Shown: positions 27,101-33,220 of the stretch, piece after piece
Layout of the letters: each line of letters starts with the position of its first letter
Position numbering within the stretch: position 1 is the stretch's first letter
NCBI GenBank assembly: GCA_030825115.1
Contig: JAPJQL010000001.1
Location: forward strand, 62,001 to 126,000
Reading direction: 5' to 3'
Length of the DNA: 64,000 nt
Origin: Lachnospiraceae bacterium
Lineage (GTDB): Bacteria; Bacillota; Clostridia; Lachnospirales; Lachnospiraceae
Program-made: the position numbers and the translations under genes
Notes under the pieces: model-generated
The model's input: only the letters and a program-made list of their open reading frames with translations
What the model was told of the DNA's origin: nothing
The model's database searches: none

Positions 27101-28703
27101 CGCTGATGGTGATTTTGCCAGTGGAGACGTTGTTGATGACTCTGCCGGAAGTCACCTCAACCTTGCCGCCACTGACGGTAACTTCTCCGGTGGATCCGTT
27201 ATTGATGGCAATGCCCATTGTACCTGTTGCAGACACCATACCGCCGCTAACGTTGACTTCTCCAGTGGAGCCGTTATAGATGGCATAGCCATACTGGCCG
27301 GCTGACGTCACCGTGCCGCCGATTACTGCAGCTGTGCCGGCGGCGTTGTTATAGATGGTAGTGCTCTGCGCAGACACCGTACCGTTTTCTACCGTGATTG
27401 TACCGCCAGCATTGTTGTGGATGGCATAGCCGGTAGTCGCAGACACCTCGCCACCGCTGATGGTGACTTTTCCGTTGGAGTTGTTGTTGATGGCTCTGCC
27501 GCTGCTGGTCGCAGACACCTCACCGCCGCTGATGGTGACTTCTCCGGTGGAACCATTATTGATGGCAGTGCCGGTAGTTGCCAACACTTTACCGCCGCTT
27601 ACTGTGACTGTGCCGCCGGAACCGTTATGGATGGCAGTGCCATTCGCTTTGTTCACCTTCAGCGTGCCGTTGTTGCCGTTGCTGTTGTCCGTCACGGTGA
27701 GCGACGCATTGCTTGACAGCGTGATTGCGCTGGTAGCTTCACTTGTAACGGTGTGTCCGTTCAGGTCCAGCGTAAGTGACTTTGCGTCCGCGAACATTAC
27801 GTTGCTGGTCAACTTAAAGTCTGCAGTAATTTGCAGCGTGTCGCCGTCATTCGCATTGCTGATGGCAGCGTAAAGGGTTGAGTTCGTGCCATCCACCTGT
27901 ATGGTGGTTCCATTCCGCTGCAATGCGGAAAACACCGCCGAAGTCTCCCCAACGCAAAGACTCAAATCTGCGTTTTCCGCCGAGCAAACAGGGCAGTCAA
28001 GGTTTATGCTTTCTTCCACGCCCTGCTCCTCGTTTGCAAGGCTGCATTTTGTTTCGCAGATGCACTTCTGCTGTTCCTGCTGTTTCCCCTTACATTCTGC
28101 CAAATCTGCGACCTCCGCCGAGCAAACAGGACAGTCAAGGTTTATGCTATCCTCTGTACAGAGGGTATCACAGATACATGTATCTGTGGTCGTTTCCTCC
28201 AGCTTGGGCGGGTTTTCCACAGTCGGCGTTTCCTCTGGCAGTGTTTCCTCCGGCGGGTCACACAGTTCGCAGGAATGAGTGCAGTCCGCGCCCTCCACCG
28301 CTTCCACATAGCCGCAGCCGTCGCTGTGGTCGCATACATAGTCCGCATCGCTTGGCGTGGCATCGTTGTCGCTTATATCGTCGCTGTCCAAAATAGGGGC
28401 GCAGCTATAACTGCCGTGCTCGTTTTGATGAGAACAGGGAACGCCCTCCACCGCCTCGATATAGCCACACTCCTCATTGTGGACGTGTCCACACACTCCG
28501 CTGACCGCGGGCGGTACTTCCGATTCGGCGGAAAATGCCGTCATGGGCAGCAGGTTCGCCACCAGACAGAGCGACATCACCGCGGCCACCAGACGCCGAG
28601 CAGCCTTGCTCCGCAGCGCCTTTCCCAAACGCTTTGCATAATCTCCTGTCGCCGAAACGGCGCACAGGAAAAAGCTCGCCAATCTTTGAAGCATTAACTC
28701 CAT
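18120..28703 (-). CDS. Giant repeat-rich S-layer-type surface protein with SLH and LysM
   Basis: A 3527-residue secreted protein. A long signal peptide (about 1-59, ending AFSA) is followed by a Cys/His-rich head (71-250) with two CGYxEAVEG motifs and two INLDCPVCSAE motifs. Six modules opening with the pattern DGDTLKI and LDLNGQT follow, each with Thr/Gly-rich strand repeats of the type GTVTVSGGTVSA; this looks like a right-handed beta-helix. In the middle are two blocks rich in IYGGG. Near 2710 there is a bacterial Ig-like (Big_2) domain, then FIVAR-like helices, a Gly/Ser linker, a globular domain, three SLH domains (about 3243-3440) and a C-terminal LysM (about 3480-3527). SLH and LysM would hold it on wall polymer. 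Start ATG 28703 has AGGAGG nine bases upstream. An adhesin or matrix role is inferred. Confidence 0.9.
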   Translation of the reverse strand: MELMLQRLASFFLCAVSATGDYAKRLGKALRSKAARRLVAAVMSLCLVANLLPMTAFSAESEVPPAVSGVCGHVHNEECGYIEAVEGVPCSHQNEHGSYSCAPILDSDDISDNDATPSDADYVCDHSDGCGYVEAVEGADCTHSCELCDPPEETLPEETPTVENPPKLEETTTDTCICDTLCTEDSINLDCPVCSAEVADLAECKGKQQEQQKCICETKCSLANEEQGVEESINLDCPVCSAENADLSLCVGETSAVFSALQRNGTTIQVDGTNSTLYAAISNANDGDTLQITADFKLTSNVMFADAKSLTLDLNGHTVTSEATSAITLSSNASLTVTDNSNGNNGTLKVNKANGTAIHNGSGGTVTVSGGKVLATTGTAINNGSTGEVTISGGEVSATSSGRAINNNSNGKVTISGGEVSATTGYAIHNNAGGTITVENGTVSAQSTTIYNNAAGTAAVIGGTVTSAGQYGYAIYNGSTGEVNVSGGMVSATGTMGIAINNGSTGEVTVSGGKVEVTSGRVINNVSTGKITISGTAEVTSGNPSVSNGAIYLYAVPTPAAHVLEITGGTVENTTTNGYAVYFNTNNTGVNTANLDSYYNHTGGTVGKVYPASAATVVEITRDNNTTKYTSLDAAITAANDGDTLKILDNINLGNGSGVTINGKSITLDLNGQTITYSGTYSITEGAESNGSAITLANSASLIVTDSSNEKNGKLEATGSSGTAIYNESSGKIIIESGTVSALGVAIHNKNNGAITITGGKLEATGSSGVAINNNSTGKITISGNAVVTSVAGAGRGTIYLDRVPTDSGSPVILYIQDTAQVTNTAANGYAVYFQTNGTGVTSANLNDYYSHTGGIVGKVYPEPFIVEITGDNNTTQYTSLSDAIGAAAQTGDTLKIIANINLGETGVKISGKTLTLDLNGNTITYSGTGEKSAITLLNDTGTELTVMDSSTGKHGKLQATGDSGRAILISSANATVKVEGGTVSATTGNAIFNNNTGTVIVSGGTVSATGTFGYAINNNSGGTINVSGGTVSAMTGRAIYNALTGTVTVSGGEVSATTGYAIYNGDQGGTVTISGGTVSATGASGKAIYNYGIGKITINGNAKVTSANTISDSGTIHLNAVPTGSGDLVVLDIQGGTVENTATPTAGYAVYFKTDGTGVTYDNLSSYYTQGTNATVGSIHPALAAIPTVEKLVGIGYTTYSVYANGAALIINGTSKTSTTVYVDVDRDGVIDEGVDKSLKSLNIANAPEDNADLTNCIIYGGSKGTSFTGNTKITMLGGEVYIIYGGGFDNGGDVIGSSEITLTGGYAFKICGGGNYANLTGSAKITVGTGGKAGSIYGVGEGGTVGTQGTTETAVMVLMEGESGTIYGGGDKGGVYGNTAVTVTGTVNGNVYGGGNDTRSESESTAVNGNTAIIVTGTVRDNVYGGGQNNSTVTGDQTLTLGGGAKIGSQSLGGVVINSADTTVSGAVKNGVANFKIDPNLSGDDGSVYVVLPSGYTGGTIATEAVQADLKKITLIGNGAAGKEAYLDGTDIKVRTTIVPTVSGQTIYAKGAEIKIVAGTGETDGIRHTNILYDADKNGTIEDTEYLKIGSTEPTGAGYDLHNYVIYGGGNGALAGNTKITMTGGNVNYIYGGNNSNNVTGNTEITMTDGNVNYIYGGNNSNNVTGNTKITMTGGNVNYIYGGNNSNDVNGNTEIVISGGEVKQFLYGGGLSGAVTGSTSVTIGKDATVSAVYGGNGSSGTVGTENSGNTVTVTVAGTAGSVCGGGSRGTVNGNISVTIQEGATVTGDVYGGGQAGSSAVNGDISVTVAGEVKSNVHGCGSGCTVNGKIDIKITGTVGYKVEGSYSSNSVTGKNTLTIGGGAKVGNGGLWSGVQLETLSDSRFAIQQTLGNDAYIYVYLPGGYDASANPVIATGAVTGDVAKIKLVGNGAAGKEAYFENDEIKVRASSAVVELLRGGTTQGKYNTLSAAITAAQGGDTLKILKKIDLGTNGVQISGKSLTLDLNGQTVTYSGSQTAITLGNDATLTVTDGGTGGKLEATGEEGYAILNSSKGTVTVTGGTVSASGSLGVAIADFSRGNIKISGDAVITSKNTSASEGTIYITGIPFSSDVALEITDGKVENTANGYAVYFSFSSVTSDNLSSYYRHTGGTVGKVHPEPLKGVELLRGGTTQGKYDTLADAINAAETGDTLKILNNITLSSGVQISGKSLILDLNGQTVTYSGVYNAITLGNNASLTVTDGGTGGKLEATGEAGVVIRNESAGTVTVTGGTVITVNENGAAIWNYSTGKVDVSGGTVSATGTSGPAIYNESTGKITISGDAVVTSRNTLPGTIYFQVVPQSNPKIVLEITGGTVENTAANGCAVYFQTLGTGVTSANVKDYYTVMGSATVGKVHPEPLKGVELLRGGTTQGKYDTLADAINAAETGDTLKILKKIELGTSGVQISGKSLTLDLNGQTVAYSGSGKAITLSNNASLTVTDGGTDGKLESGGTAIWNESTGTVTVKGGTVTAANGDGPAILNFDKGEIKIEGGTVTAVNGNGPAILNFDKGEIKVEGGTVSAVNGNSAAILNNYTGTVTVKGGTVSLVNGNSAAILNCSQGEIKVEGGRVSASGSYGKAILNINLGKITISGNAVVTSENIYAAQGTIYIDAVPNPAAVVLEISGGSVNNTETNGYAVYFNAASVNADNLGSYYSHTGGTVGKVYPEVSNTPTVASVIVSPNPATVQKGGTQQFTAIVSGTNNPAQTVSWSLSGAEKTGTSISTGGLLTVAADETAATLTVTATSTVDASKSGTATVTVQAGVLTDAQKLAMAKSAIEEALADLTVSNATTAQDILSVANAATLYNVTVAWDGTDGFSKTEATENANGFITGTLNLTLGSASGTVTVSKVIARLPADKSALTAAIAAANSAKNGVVVRDLPASSVANGTKFVTTAEMEALNNAITAAQTVMDNDSATDADITAAVSALNSAVAEFHDAIKTGTYTGGSSGSGSGSGGGGGLSSGSSGGSPTVTPSTGTKPGTPTESKIKAEGTMDKNGGITVNLSEKAVEDAIKAAEDEARTNGSLGNGIVLVINIINPEGAGRTADSVTVNLPKTTQETIIRKNIVNTVIVVDDPGIQIGIDLAAVTSINMQANADVNITATRLSAAGLTEAAKAAIGTRPVFDLRVNYGGGRQVTQFGNGSVSVAIPYALAAGESAGGVYAVYVDANGDVQWLGSSVYDGNTRVLRFSTNHFSTYGVGYKAPAGFTDIAGHWAKDDIQFVVNRGLLSGASATTFSPNTAMTRGMFVTALGRLAGADVSGYKQSSFTDVKADAYYMGYVEWAAKNGILQGTTAATFAPDNAVTREQMAVIMANYAKAIGFSLPKAHAQNTFADAANISPWAADSVKSMQMAGVLAGKNANRFDPQGTATRAEAAATLRRFVELMIDASTTQGWMYNDDGQWMYYENGSPVKNTTRNVDGEDYSFDACGVTLDFPKKKAGYGTYTVQAGDNFWKIARKHNVDMYTLAEINGKTIYSVIYPGDVLKIPE
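21403..21536. repeat. 134-bp direct repeat, copy 1
   Basis: Read base by base, this stretch is identical to 22117-22250, both inside the giant gene. It encodes the GVELLRGGTTQGKYDTLADA junction and the start of the next module. The identity points to recent duplication or gene conversion. Confidence 0.9.
22117..22250. repeat. 134-bp direct repeat, copy 2
   Basis: Identical to 21403-21536, starting 714 bases away. Recombination between the copies would remove or add exactly 238 codons, keeping the frame, so module number could vary between strains. Confidence 0.9.
23636..23853. repeat. Three near-identical 75-bp tandem units in the giant gene
   Basis: Units begin at about 23641, 23716 and 23791, giving an exact 75-base period. 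Each encodes a 25-residue unit around ITMTGGNVNYIYGGNNSN with only a few substitutions. The in-frame period means copy number can change without breaking the protein. Confidence 0.85.
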
Positions 28704-28764
28704 AACCTGATTCCTCCTTTTGATAAATTTTTATCTTGCGCTAAAATAAATATGATCCACTTGC

Positions 28765-28995
28765 TCAGTCGATTTGCTTTTTGGGCCAGCAGCAGATGCC
28801 TACATCCAGCGCCACCCGCTCTTTCAGGTGGAAATCTGCGTATTTGCAGTACCAGCACACCCGTTCCTCCGAGAGTACGGCGGTGCGGGGCGTGAACGCC
28901 GGGCAGCATTGGCGCGGCCAGACGCTCCCGCCTACCCGGGGTTCCTTCAGCGGATAGTCCCCGGCAAAGCAGTTGGTTTCCATGTCTTTACGCAT
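28765..28995 (-). CDS. Small Cys/Trp-rich protein upstream of the giant gene
   Basis: A 76-residue protein with no signal peptide. It holds Cys residues in RQCCPAFTPRTAVLSEER, CWYCKYADFHL and VGICCWP, a spacing that could bind zinc. I recall similar short proteins in Clostridiales mobile or accessory regions, but no named function. The start is ATG at 28995, with AGGAGG nine bases upstream; the longer in-frame reading from 29061 has no ribosome binding site. It lies 61 bases before the giant gene and is probably co-transcribed with it from the LytTR-controlled promoter region. Confidence 0.65.
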   Translation of the reverse strand: MRKDMETNCFAGDYPLKEPRVGGSVWPRQCCPAFTPRTAVLSEERVCWYCKYADFHLKERVALDVGICCWPKKQID

Positions 28996-29144
28996 TGTCA
29001 AATCCCTCCTGTTCCCGGAAGGCAACACCACACGCGGAATTGGGGGTATCACCTCAATCAAATGGTTTTGCTTTTTGTTTTCATGTTCGGCGGATTCGGC
29101 TTGACAGGAGCCTGTCCGTTTGTTACTTTTACTTTAGCAAAAAA

Positions 29145-29152
29145 AGTATAAT
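29145..29152. promoter_or_regulatory. Overlapping -10 elements of divergent promoters
   Basis: TATAAT reads on the plus strand (29147-29152) toward the regulator genes, and TATACT reads on the minus strand (29145-29150) toward the surface-protein genes. No good plus-strand -35 element is visible (TTACTT at 29123 is weak). On the minus strand the expected -35 position falls in the direct repeat at 29163-29197. Confidence 0.45.
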
Positions 29153-29162
29153 CTGTGGGGCT

Positions 29163-29197
29163 ATGTTCGAAAATTGCACTTGAATGTACGAAAATTG
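29163..29197. promoter_or_regulatory. LytTR-type direct repeat pair, 21-bp period
   Basis: ATGTTCGAAAATTG (29163-29176) and ATGTACGAAAATTG (29184-29197) match at 13 of 14 positions and start 21 bases apart, two helical turns. LytTR regulators such as AgrA bind pairs of short direct repeats with this period. The pair lies where the -35 element of the minus-strand surface gene promoter would be, typical for activation. Confidence 0.7.
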
Positions 29198-29237
29198 ACT
29201 GTTGGTCCCTTGAAATTCAGGAAAGGAGGCGCGGCCC

Positions 29238-29978
29238 ATGCTGCAGCTTGCTGTTTGTGACGATCAAATACAGGAATTAAATGAGGTGGCAGCTCTGCTC
29301 GCTGAGTATGCCCGCCTCCATCCCGAAATCCCCGTCCAGCTGCGGCCGTTTTCTTCCGGCAGCGAGTTGTTGGAATGTATCCGTACGCAGGGCGGCTTTC
29401 CCATCTATCTGCTGGATGTGATGATGCCGAAGCTGGACGGTCTAGCTCTCGGCGCGGCCATCCGGGAGGACGACCCCGATGCGGTGATTGTCTATCTTAC
29501 CAGCTCCCCGGACTATGCAGTGGATTCTTTCGGCGTGCAGGCGTCCGGTTATCTCCTGAAGCCTGTGGAGCGCACGACGTTGTTTGCCCAGCTGGACCGG
29601 GTGCTGAATAAGCTTTCCCGGGAGCAGGGAGAGGTGCTGACGGTGAAAACAAGAGATCGCATTTCGCTGATCCGCCCCTCCGACATCCGCTATGTGGAGG
29701 GAACGAACCACACCGCCGTTTTCTATCTTTCCTGTGATCGGACTGTCACCGCCTCAAAACGCGGCTCTTTTGAGGAGGCGGTGGCGCCGCTGTTGGCTGA
29801 TGAACGCTTTCTGCGGGTAGGCATGTCGTTTTTGGTGAACATGCTCTATGTGGACAGCATGGAGCAGGGCTGCTTTTTAATGCGGGAGGGCGGAAAAATC
29901 CCGATTCCCCGCTTAAAGCGCAGCGAGGTGCGGGAGCAGTTTTTGGAATTCACTTTGAAAAGGGGGCTGAATCTATGA
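29238..29978 (+). CDS. LytTR family response regulator (AgrA-like)
   Basis: A 246-residue regulator. The receiver domain (1-125) has the acidic pair in AVCDDQ, the phosphoacceptor Asp in YLLDVMMPKLDG near residue 60, and the Thr and Lys positions in YLTSSPDYA and LLKPVER. The LytTR DNA-binding domain spans about 135-240 (VKTRDRISLIRPSDIRYVEG and FLRVGMSFLVNM). AAGGAGG lies eight bases before the ATG. It overlaps the kinase gene by four bases. It is divergent from the giant surface gene, and the direct repeats between them are its likely target, so it probably controls surface protein expression, its own expression, or both. Confidence 0.93.
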   Translation: MLQLAVCDDQIQELNEVAALLAEYARLHPEIPVQLRPFSSGSELLECIRTQGGFPIYLLDVMMPKLDGLALGAAIREDDPDAVIVYLTSSPDYAVDSFGVQASGYLLKPVERTTLFAQLDRVLNKLSREQGEVLTVKTRDRISLIRPSDIRYVEGTNHTAVFYLSCDRTVTASKRGSFEEAVAPLLADERFLRVGMSFLVNMLYVDSMEQGCFLMREGGKIPIPRLKRSEVREQFLEFTLKRGLNL

Positions 29979-31264
29979 CGGCGATCAATGCAGTACGCTA
30001 TGTCCTGCTGGCCTTTACCGGGATTGGCATGATGTTTTTACTCACCGACCTCAAATATGACATGAAAAAGTCCCTGTCCATTCTGGGCATCGGCACGCTG
30101 GGCATCCTGATCGTCAATCTGCTGATTTTCGGACTGTGGGGCGGCCAGGTCTTTTTCTCCCTTTATCCGCTGGCCACCAACGGTCTGGCGCTAGCGGTGA
30201 TTTTTCTAATCTCAAGACAGCGGGGGATGCCGCTTCTGTTCAATCTGCTCACTGCGATCACCACCTGCAGCGTCATCACCCTGCCCGGCTTTTTGCTTAC
30301 AAGGGTATTCGGGTTTGGGGCAATGGCAGATATCGTATCCCGCCTTGTGCTGACCATACCACTGCTCTATCTGCTATACCGCTATTTCCGGCCGGCCTAT
30401 CTGGCCATGCTGAACACCATGGAGCGGGGCTGGGGCCTGCTGTGCCTCATGCCGCTGGTGTTTTACGGCGTGTTCCTCTACCTCCTAAACTTTCGCCCCC
30501 GGCAGAACTACCCGGAGAGCATTGCCCTCACCGCCGCCATTCTTTTGATTTTGGTTACCGCATATGGCGTGGTATTTATCCTGTTTCAGAAAACGAAGCG
30601 GGAGGCCGCACTGCAAGAGGAACAGCAGCTGCTGGAGGCTCAGGTGTCCGCCCTGCACCGCCAGTGGGACATGGTGGAACGCAGCGAGGAAAAAATCCGG
30701 CTTTACCGCCACGATATGCGCTTTACCTTGCACGCGCTGACCGCCATGCTGGAACGGGGCGATACTGCCGGAGCCTTGGAGCATTTGGGGAAATCGGATG
30801 CAAAACTGGCTGACACCGCCCTGATGCACTACTGCAAAAGCCCTGTGCTTGACGCGATGCTGGCCTATTATGAGGAGCAGGCGAGGGACAGAAACATACA
30901 GGTGCTGATCCGCATGACCCTGGCCCCGGAGCTGCCAGTGGATGAGACAGAACTTTCCACGGTGTTCGCAAACGCTCTGGAAAATGCCATCCATGCCTGT
31001 GAAAAGCTTCCGGAGGGCACGCCCCGGCGAATTGAAGTCTCGGCGGTATCTGCGCCCCATTTCTGCGTTGAGATTTCCAACACCTGCGATGGGGAAGCCG
31101 CGTTTGACGGCGAGGGATTCCCCATTACCCACGCACCGGGGCACGGCATCGGCACCCGCAGCATCGCCGCCTTTTTCTCAAAACACAAGGCGGTCTATCA
31201 GTACAGCGTGACGGAGGACGGCATGTTCCGATTGCGGTTTCTTATTAACCGGCCACATGAGTAA
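29975..31264 (+). CDS. GHKL sensor histidine kinase (AgrC-like)
   Basis: A 429-residue membrane kinase. The N-terminal 195 residues contain about six membrane segments. A short coiled linker precedes the dimerisation helix with the phospho-accepting His in RLYRHDMRFTLHAL, and the GHKL ATPase domain follows, with N-box NALENAIHACEKL and G-box PGHGIGTRSIAAF. This is the layout of quorum-sensing or peptide-sensing kinases paired with LytTR regulators. Its ATG overlaps the regulator's stop region. No AgrD/AgrB-type peptide genes are seen next to it, so the signal is unknown. Confidence 0.92.
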   Translation: MTAINAVRYVLLAFTGIGMMFLLTDLKYDMKKSLSILGIGTLGILIVNLLIFGLWGGQVFFSLYPLATNGLALAVIFLISRQRGMPLLFNLLTAITTCSVITLPGFLLTRVFGFGAMADIVSRLVLTIPLLYLLYRYFRPAYLAMLNTMERGWGLLCLMPLVFYGVFLYLLNFRPRQNYPESIALTAAILLILVTAYGVVFILFQKTKREAALQEEQQLLEAQVSALHRQWDMVERSEEKIRLYRHDMRFTLHALTAMLERGDTAGALEHLGKSDAKLADTALMHYCKSPVLDAMLAYYEEQARDRNIQVLIRMTLAPELPVDETELSTVFANALENAIHACEKLPEGTPRRIEVSAVSAPHFCVEISNTCDGEAAFDGEGFPITHAPGHGIGTRSIAAFFSKHKAVYQYSVTEDGMFRLRFLINRPHE

Positions 31265-31644
31265 GACGGGACTCGTCCAGTTCCACCATGCCGTCCGTCT
31301 GCCGGGCAGGTTCAGGAATTGATTTTCAGTTTAGGCAGCGTTTCAGCTCCGGCTACATTTTTTAGGAAAGATTTTTGCAACTTATCACAGTTTTCTGTTC
31401 TCACACACCAAATATCAACAAAAAAGGTCAATACCGCTTTCACGTTTTGACCTTTTTTGTTGATATTCTTTCTATTTTTTCTCAAACTCTACCCTTAACT
31501 TCTCCAGATTCGACTTTTTTCTTGCAAGACATTTCGGAATTATTTCTTTCTTCCGCTTTACGAGGTCAAACTATCATTTCAAAAGAGTACTATCAATAAC
31601 TGTTTGCAAATTGCTGGTTCAACTCTAACACTCTTTTCTTATTT
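31265..31644. other. Intergenic region with a long inverted repeat
   Basis: About 380 bases between convergent genes. The only structure found is the inverted repeat at 31411-31467. The rest is AT-rich, and no gene with a ribosome binding site was seen. Confidence 0.6.
31411..31467. terminator. Perfect 21-bp inverted repeat, likely bidirectional terminator
   Basis: Positions 31411-31431 and 31447-31467 are exact reverse complements around a 15-base loop. The stem includes AAAAAAGGTCAA and so gives U-runs on both strands. It sits 147 bases past the kinase stop and 178 past the convergent ATPase stop. The perfect symmetry could also reflect a small mobile hairpin element. Confidence 0.6.
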
Positions 31645-32844
31645 TTAGTATTCACTATCAAGCAGAAAATCCGCCAAATGCACAATCCTAACACCGTTGA
31701 TATTGCCTGCGGCAAGCTCATCAAGCGTCACCACATATTTCGGGTAGTGGTCTTTGATTTCAAGGAGATTGGCGACCTCCCGATCGGATTCCTCCGGCAG
31801 TCTGCGGCAGACCTGAACATAAATGCGCTCATCACGCTGCACCGCTACAAAATCAATCTCTTTGGTTTCGTTTTTTCCGATATAGACCTCATAACCTCTG
31901 CGCCGCAGTTCAAAGTACACGATATTTTCCAGCATAGCGGCAATCGACTTCGGATTAAAGCCCATAATGCAGTATTTTAGAGAAGCGTCAGCCAGATAAA
32001 ATTTTTCCTGCGTTTTCAGCACGGATTTTCCTTGCAAATCATACCGCTGGCAACGATAGATTACAAACGCCTTTTCCAGCCAATTCAGATAATTATAAAC
32101 TGCTTCAACAGATAGAGAACGCCCCTCGCTTTTCAGAAATTTCACGATTGCATTAGCAGAAAAGGTTTTACCCACATTCTCTACGATATACTTCACAACA
32201 CGGTTAAATAAATCAAAGTTTGTGATGTTGTGCCGTTTCGTAATGTCATTTGTTATAACAGAAGTGTAAATTCCCTCTACAATCTGATATGCCGAGCGTT
32301 CGTCAAAGCTGCCGAGCGCAACAATCGGAAAGCCTCCCATACGAATATATTCGTTCAAAAGCTCTTTGGGAGATTTTCCGCCCTGTTTTTTGAAATCCAG
32401 GTATTCAGTAAAGGACAGAGAGTAAACCGGGATGGAAATATACCGTCCTGTCAGATAGGTAGAAATCTCGCTTGACATCAGCTTGGAGTTGGAGCCGGTT
32501 ACATAGATGTCGGTGTTGGCATTTTCAAGCAGACTGTTGATTGCTTTTTCCCAGCCGTCGATTTCCTGTACTTCGTCCAGCAGAAGATAGTAGCGTCCAT
32601 CGCCGGTCATTTGCTCCTTGATCGCTTGATACATCGTTTTATTGGTCAACCCATCGTCAAAATCTACCGATGTGTAACTCATACTAATAATGTGCTCTGC
32701 ATCCACACCACTTTTAAGCAAGTCGTCCCGCAGCATTTCTAATATTGTGGATTTGCCGCAGCGTCGGATTCCGGCAAGAATTTTTACAAGCGGCACATTA
32801 CGGTAGGTTTTCAACAGTTCCATATATTTCGGTCGAAGAATCAT
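31645..32844 (-). CDS. DUF4143-type AAA ATPase
   Basis: A 399-residue P-loop ATPase of the AAA_14/DUF4143 kind. Walker A is the unusual GIRRCGKST near residue 30, Walker B is YYLLLDEVQEIDGWE, and a sensor TGSNSKLMSSE follows. The C-terminal DUF4143 half has a winged-helix-like segment and a restriction-endonuclease-like patch (ENIVYFELRRRGYEVYIGKNETKEIDFV), in which the Glu, Asp and nearby residues fit a nuclease-like core. These proteins are widespread and uncharacterised; links to defence or toxin-antitoxin action are speculative. Start ATG 32844 follows AGGAGG by eight bases. It is a lone gene with its own promoter. Confidence 0.9.
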   Translation of the reverse strand: MILRPKYMELLKTYRNVPLVKILAGIRRCGKSTILEMLRDDLLKSGVDAEHIISMSYTSVDFDDGLTNKTMYQAIKEQMTGDGRYYLLLDEVQEIDGWEKAINSLLENANTDIYVTGSNSKLMSSEISTYLTGRYISIPVYSLSFTEYLDFKKQGGKSPKELLNEYIRMGGFPIVALGSFDERSAYQIVEGIYTSVITNDITKRHNITNFDLFNRVVKYIVENVGKTFSANAIVKFLKSEGRSLSVEAVYNYLNWLEKAFVIYRCQRYDLQGKSVLKTQEKFYLADASLKYCIMGFNPKSIAAMLENIVYFELRRRGYEVYIGKNETKEIDFVAVQRDERIYVQVCRRLPEESDREVANLLEIKDHYPKYVVTLDELAAGNINGVRIVHLADFLLDSEY

Positions 32845-33189
32845 CTTGATTGCCTCCTTTTGTCTTGCTAACAGTATATTAAAAAACTCAGAGAATATCA
32901 ATAGTTTTTACTGAGATTCCGTAAAAACTATTCAATATGCCAATTTTTTTGCTGACAATGAGGTGATTATAGTATGGAAAAAGCGGTATATTTTTTTCTG
33001 TGCCGCCCATCGAATTGCACCATCCCCAATCACACACACTTGACAAGCCATAAACTCAAAGCCAACCTTCTGCGTTCTTTGTATATTTCATTTTACATTT
33101 GCCTCCTAACGATTATAGCAGATTATCATCATTAGAAGATGCCTTCACTGAGACATCAAAATGCCACCCGAAAGTCAGTCATACACTTA
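32845..33189. other. Intergenic region with ATPase promoter and sigK terminator
   Basis: It holds the promoter and inverted repeat at 32873-32932 and the hairpin at 33162-33203. Between about 32940 and 33160 the sequence is AT-rich with no supported gene. Confidence 0.5.
32873..32932 (-). promoter_or_regulatory. ATPase promoter with inverted repeat over the -35 element
   Basis: TTGATA (32896-32901) and TATACT (32873-32878) are 17 bases apart on the minus strand. A perfect 12-base inverted repeat, AATAGTTTTTAC (32900-32911) and GTAAAAACTATT (32921-32932), touches the -35 element. It looks like a binding site for a dimeric regulator, which is not identified. Confidence 0.6.
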
Positions 33190-33203
33190 ACTTTCGAGTG
33201 GCA
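33162..33203 (-). terminator. Terminator of sigK
   Basis: TGCCACCCGAAAGT (33162-33175) pairs with ACTTTCGAGTGGCA (33190-33203), with one G-U type pair, and is followed on the minus strand by TTTTGATG. It lies 18 bases past the sigK stop. Confidence 0.75.
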
Positions 33204-33220
33204 CTTTGTACTATATTTCC

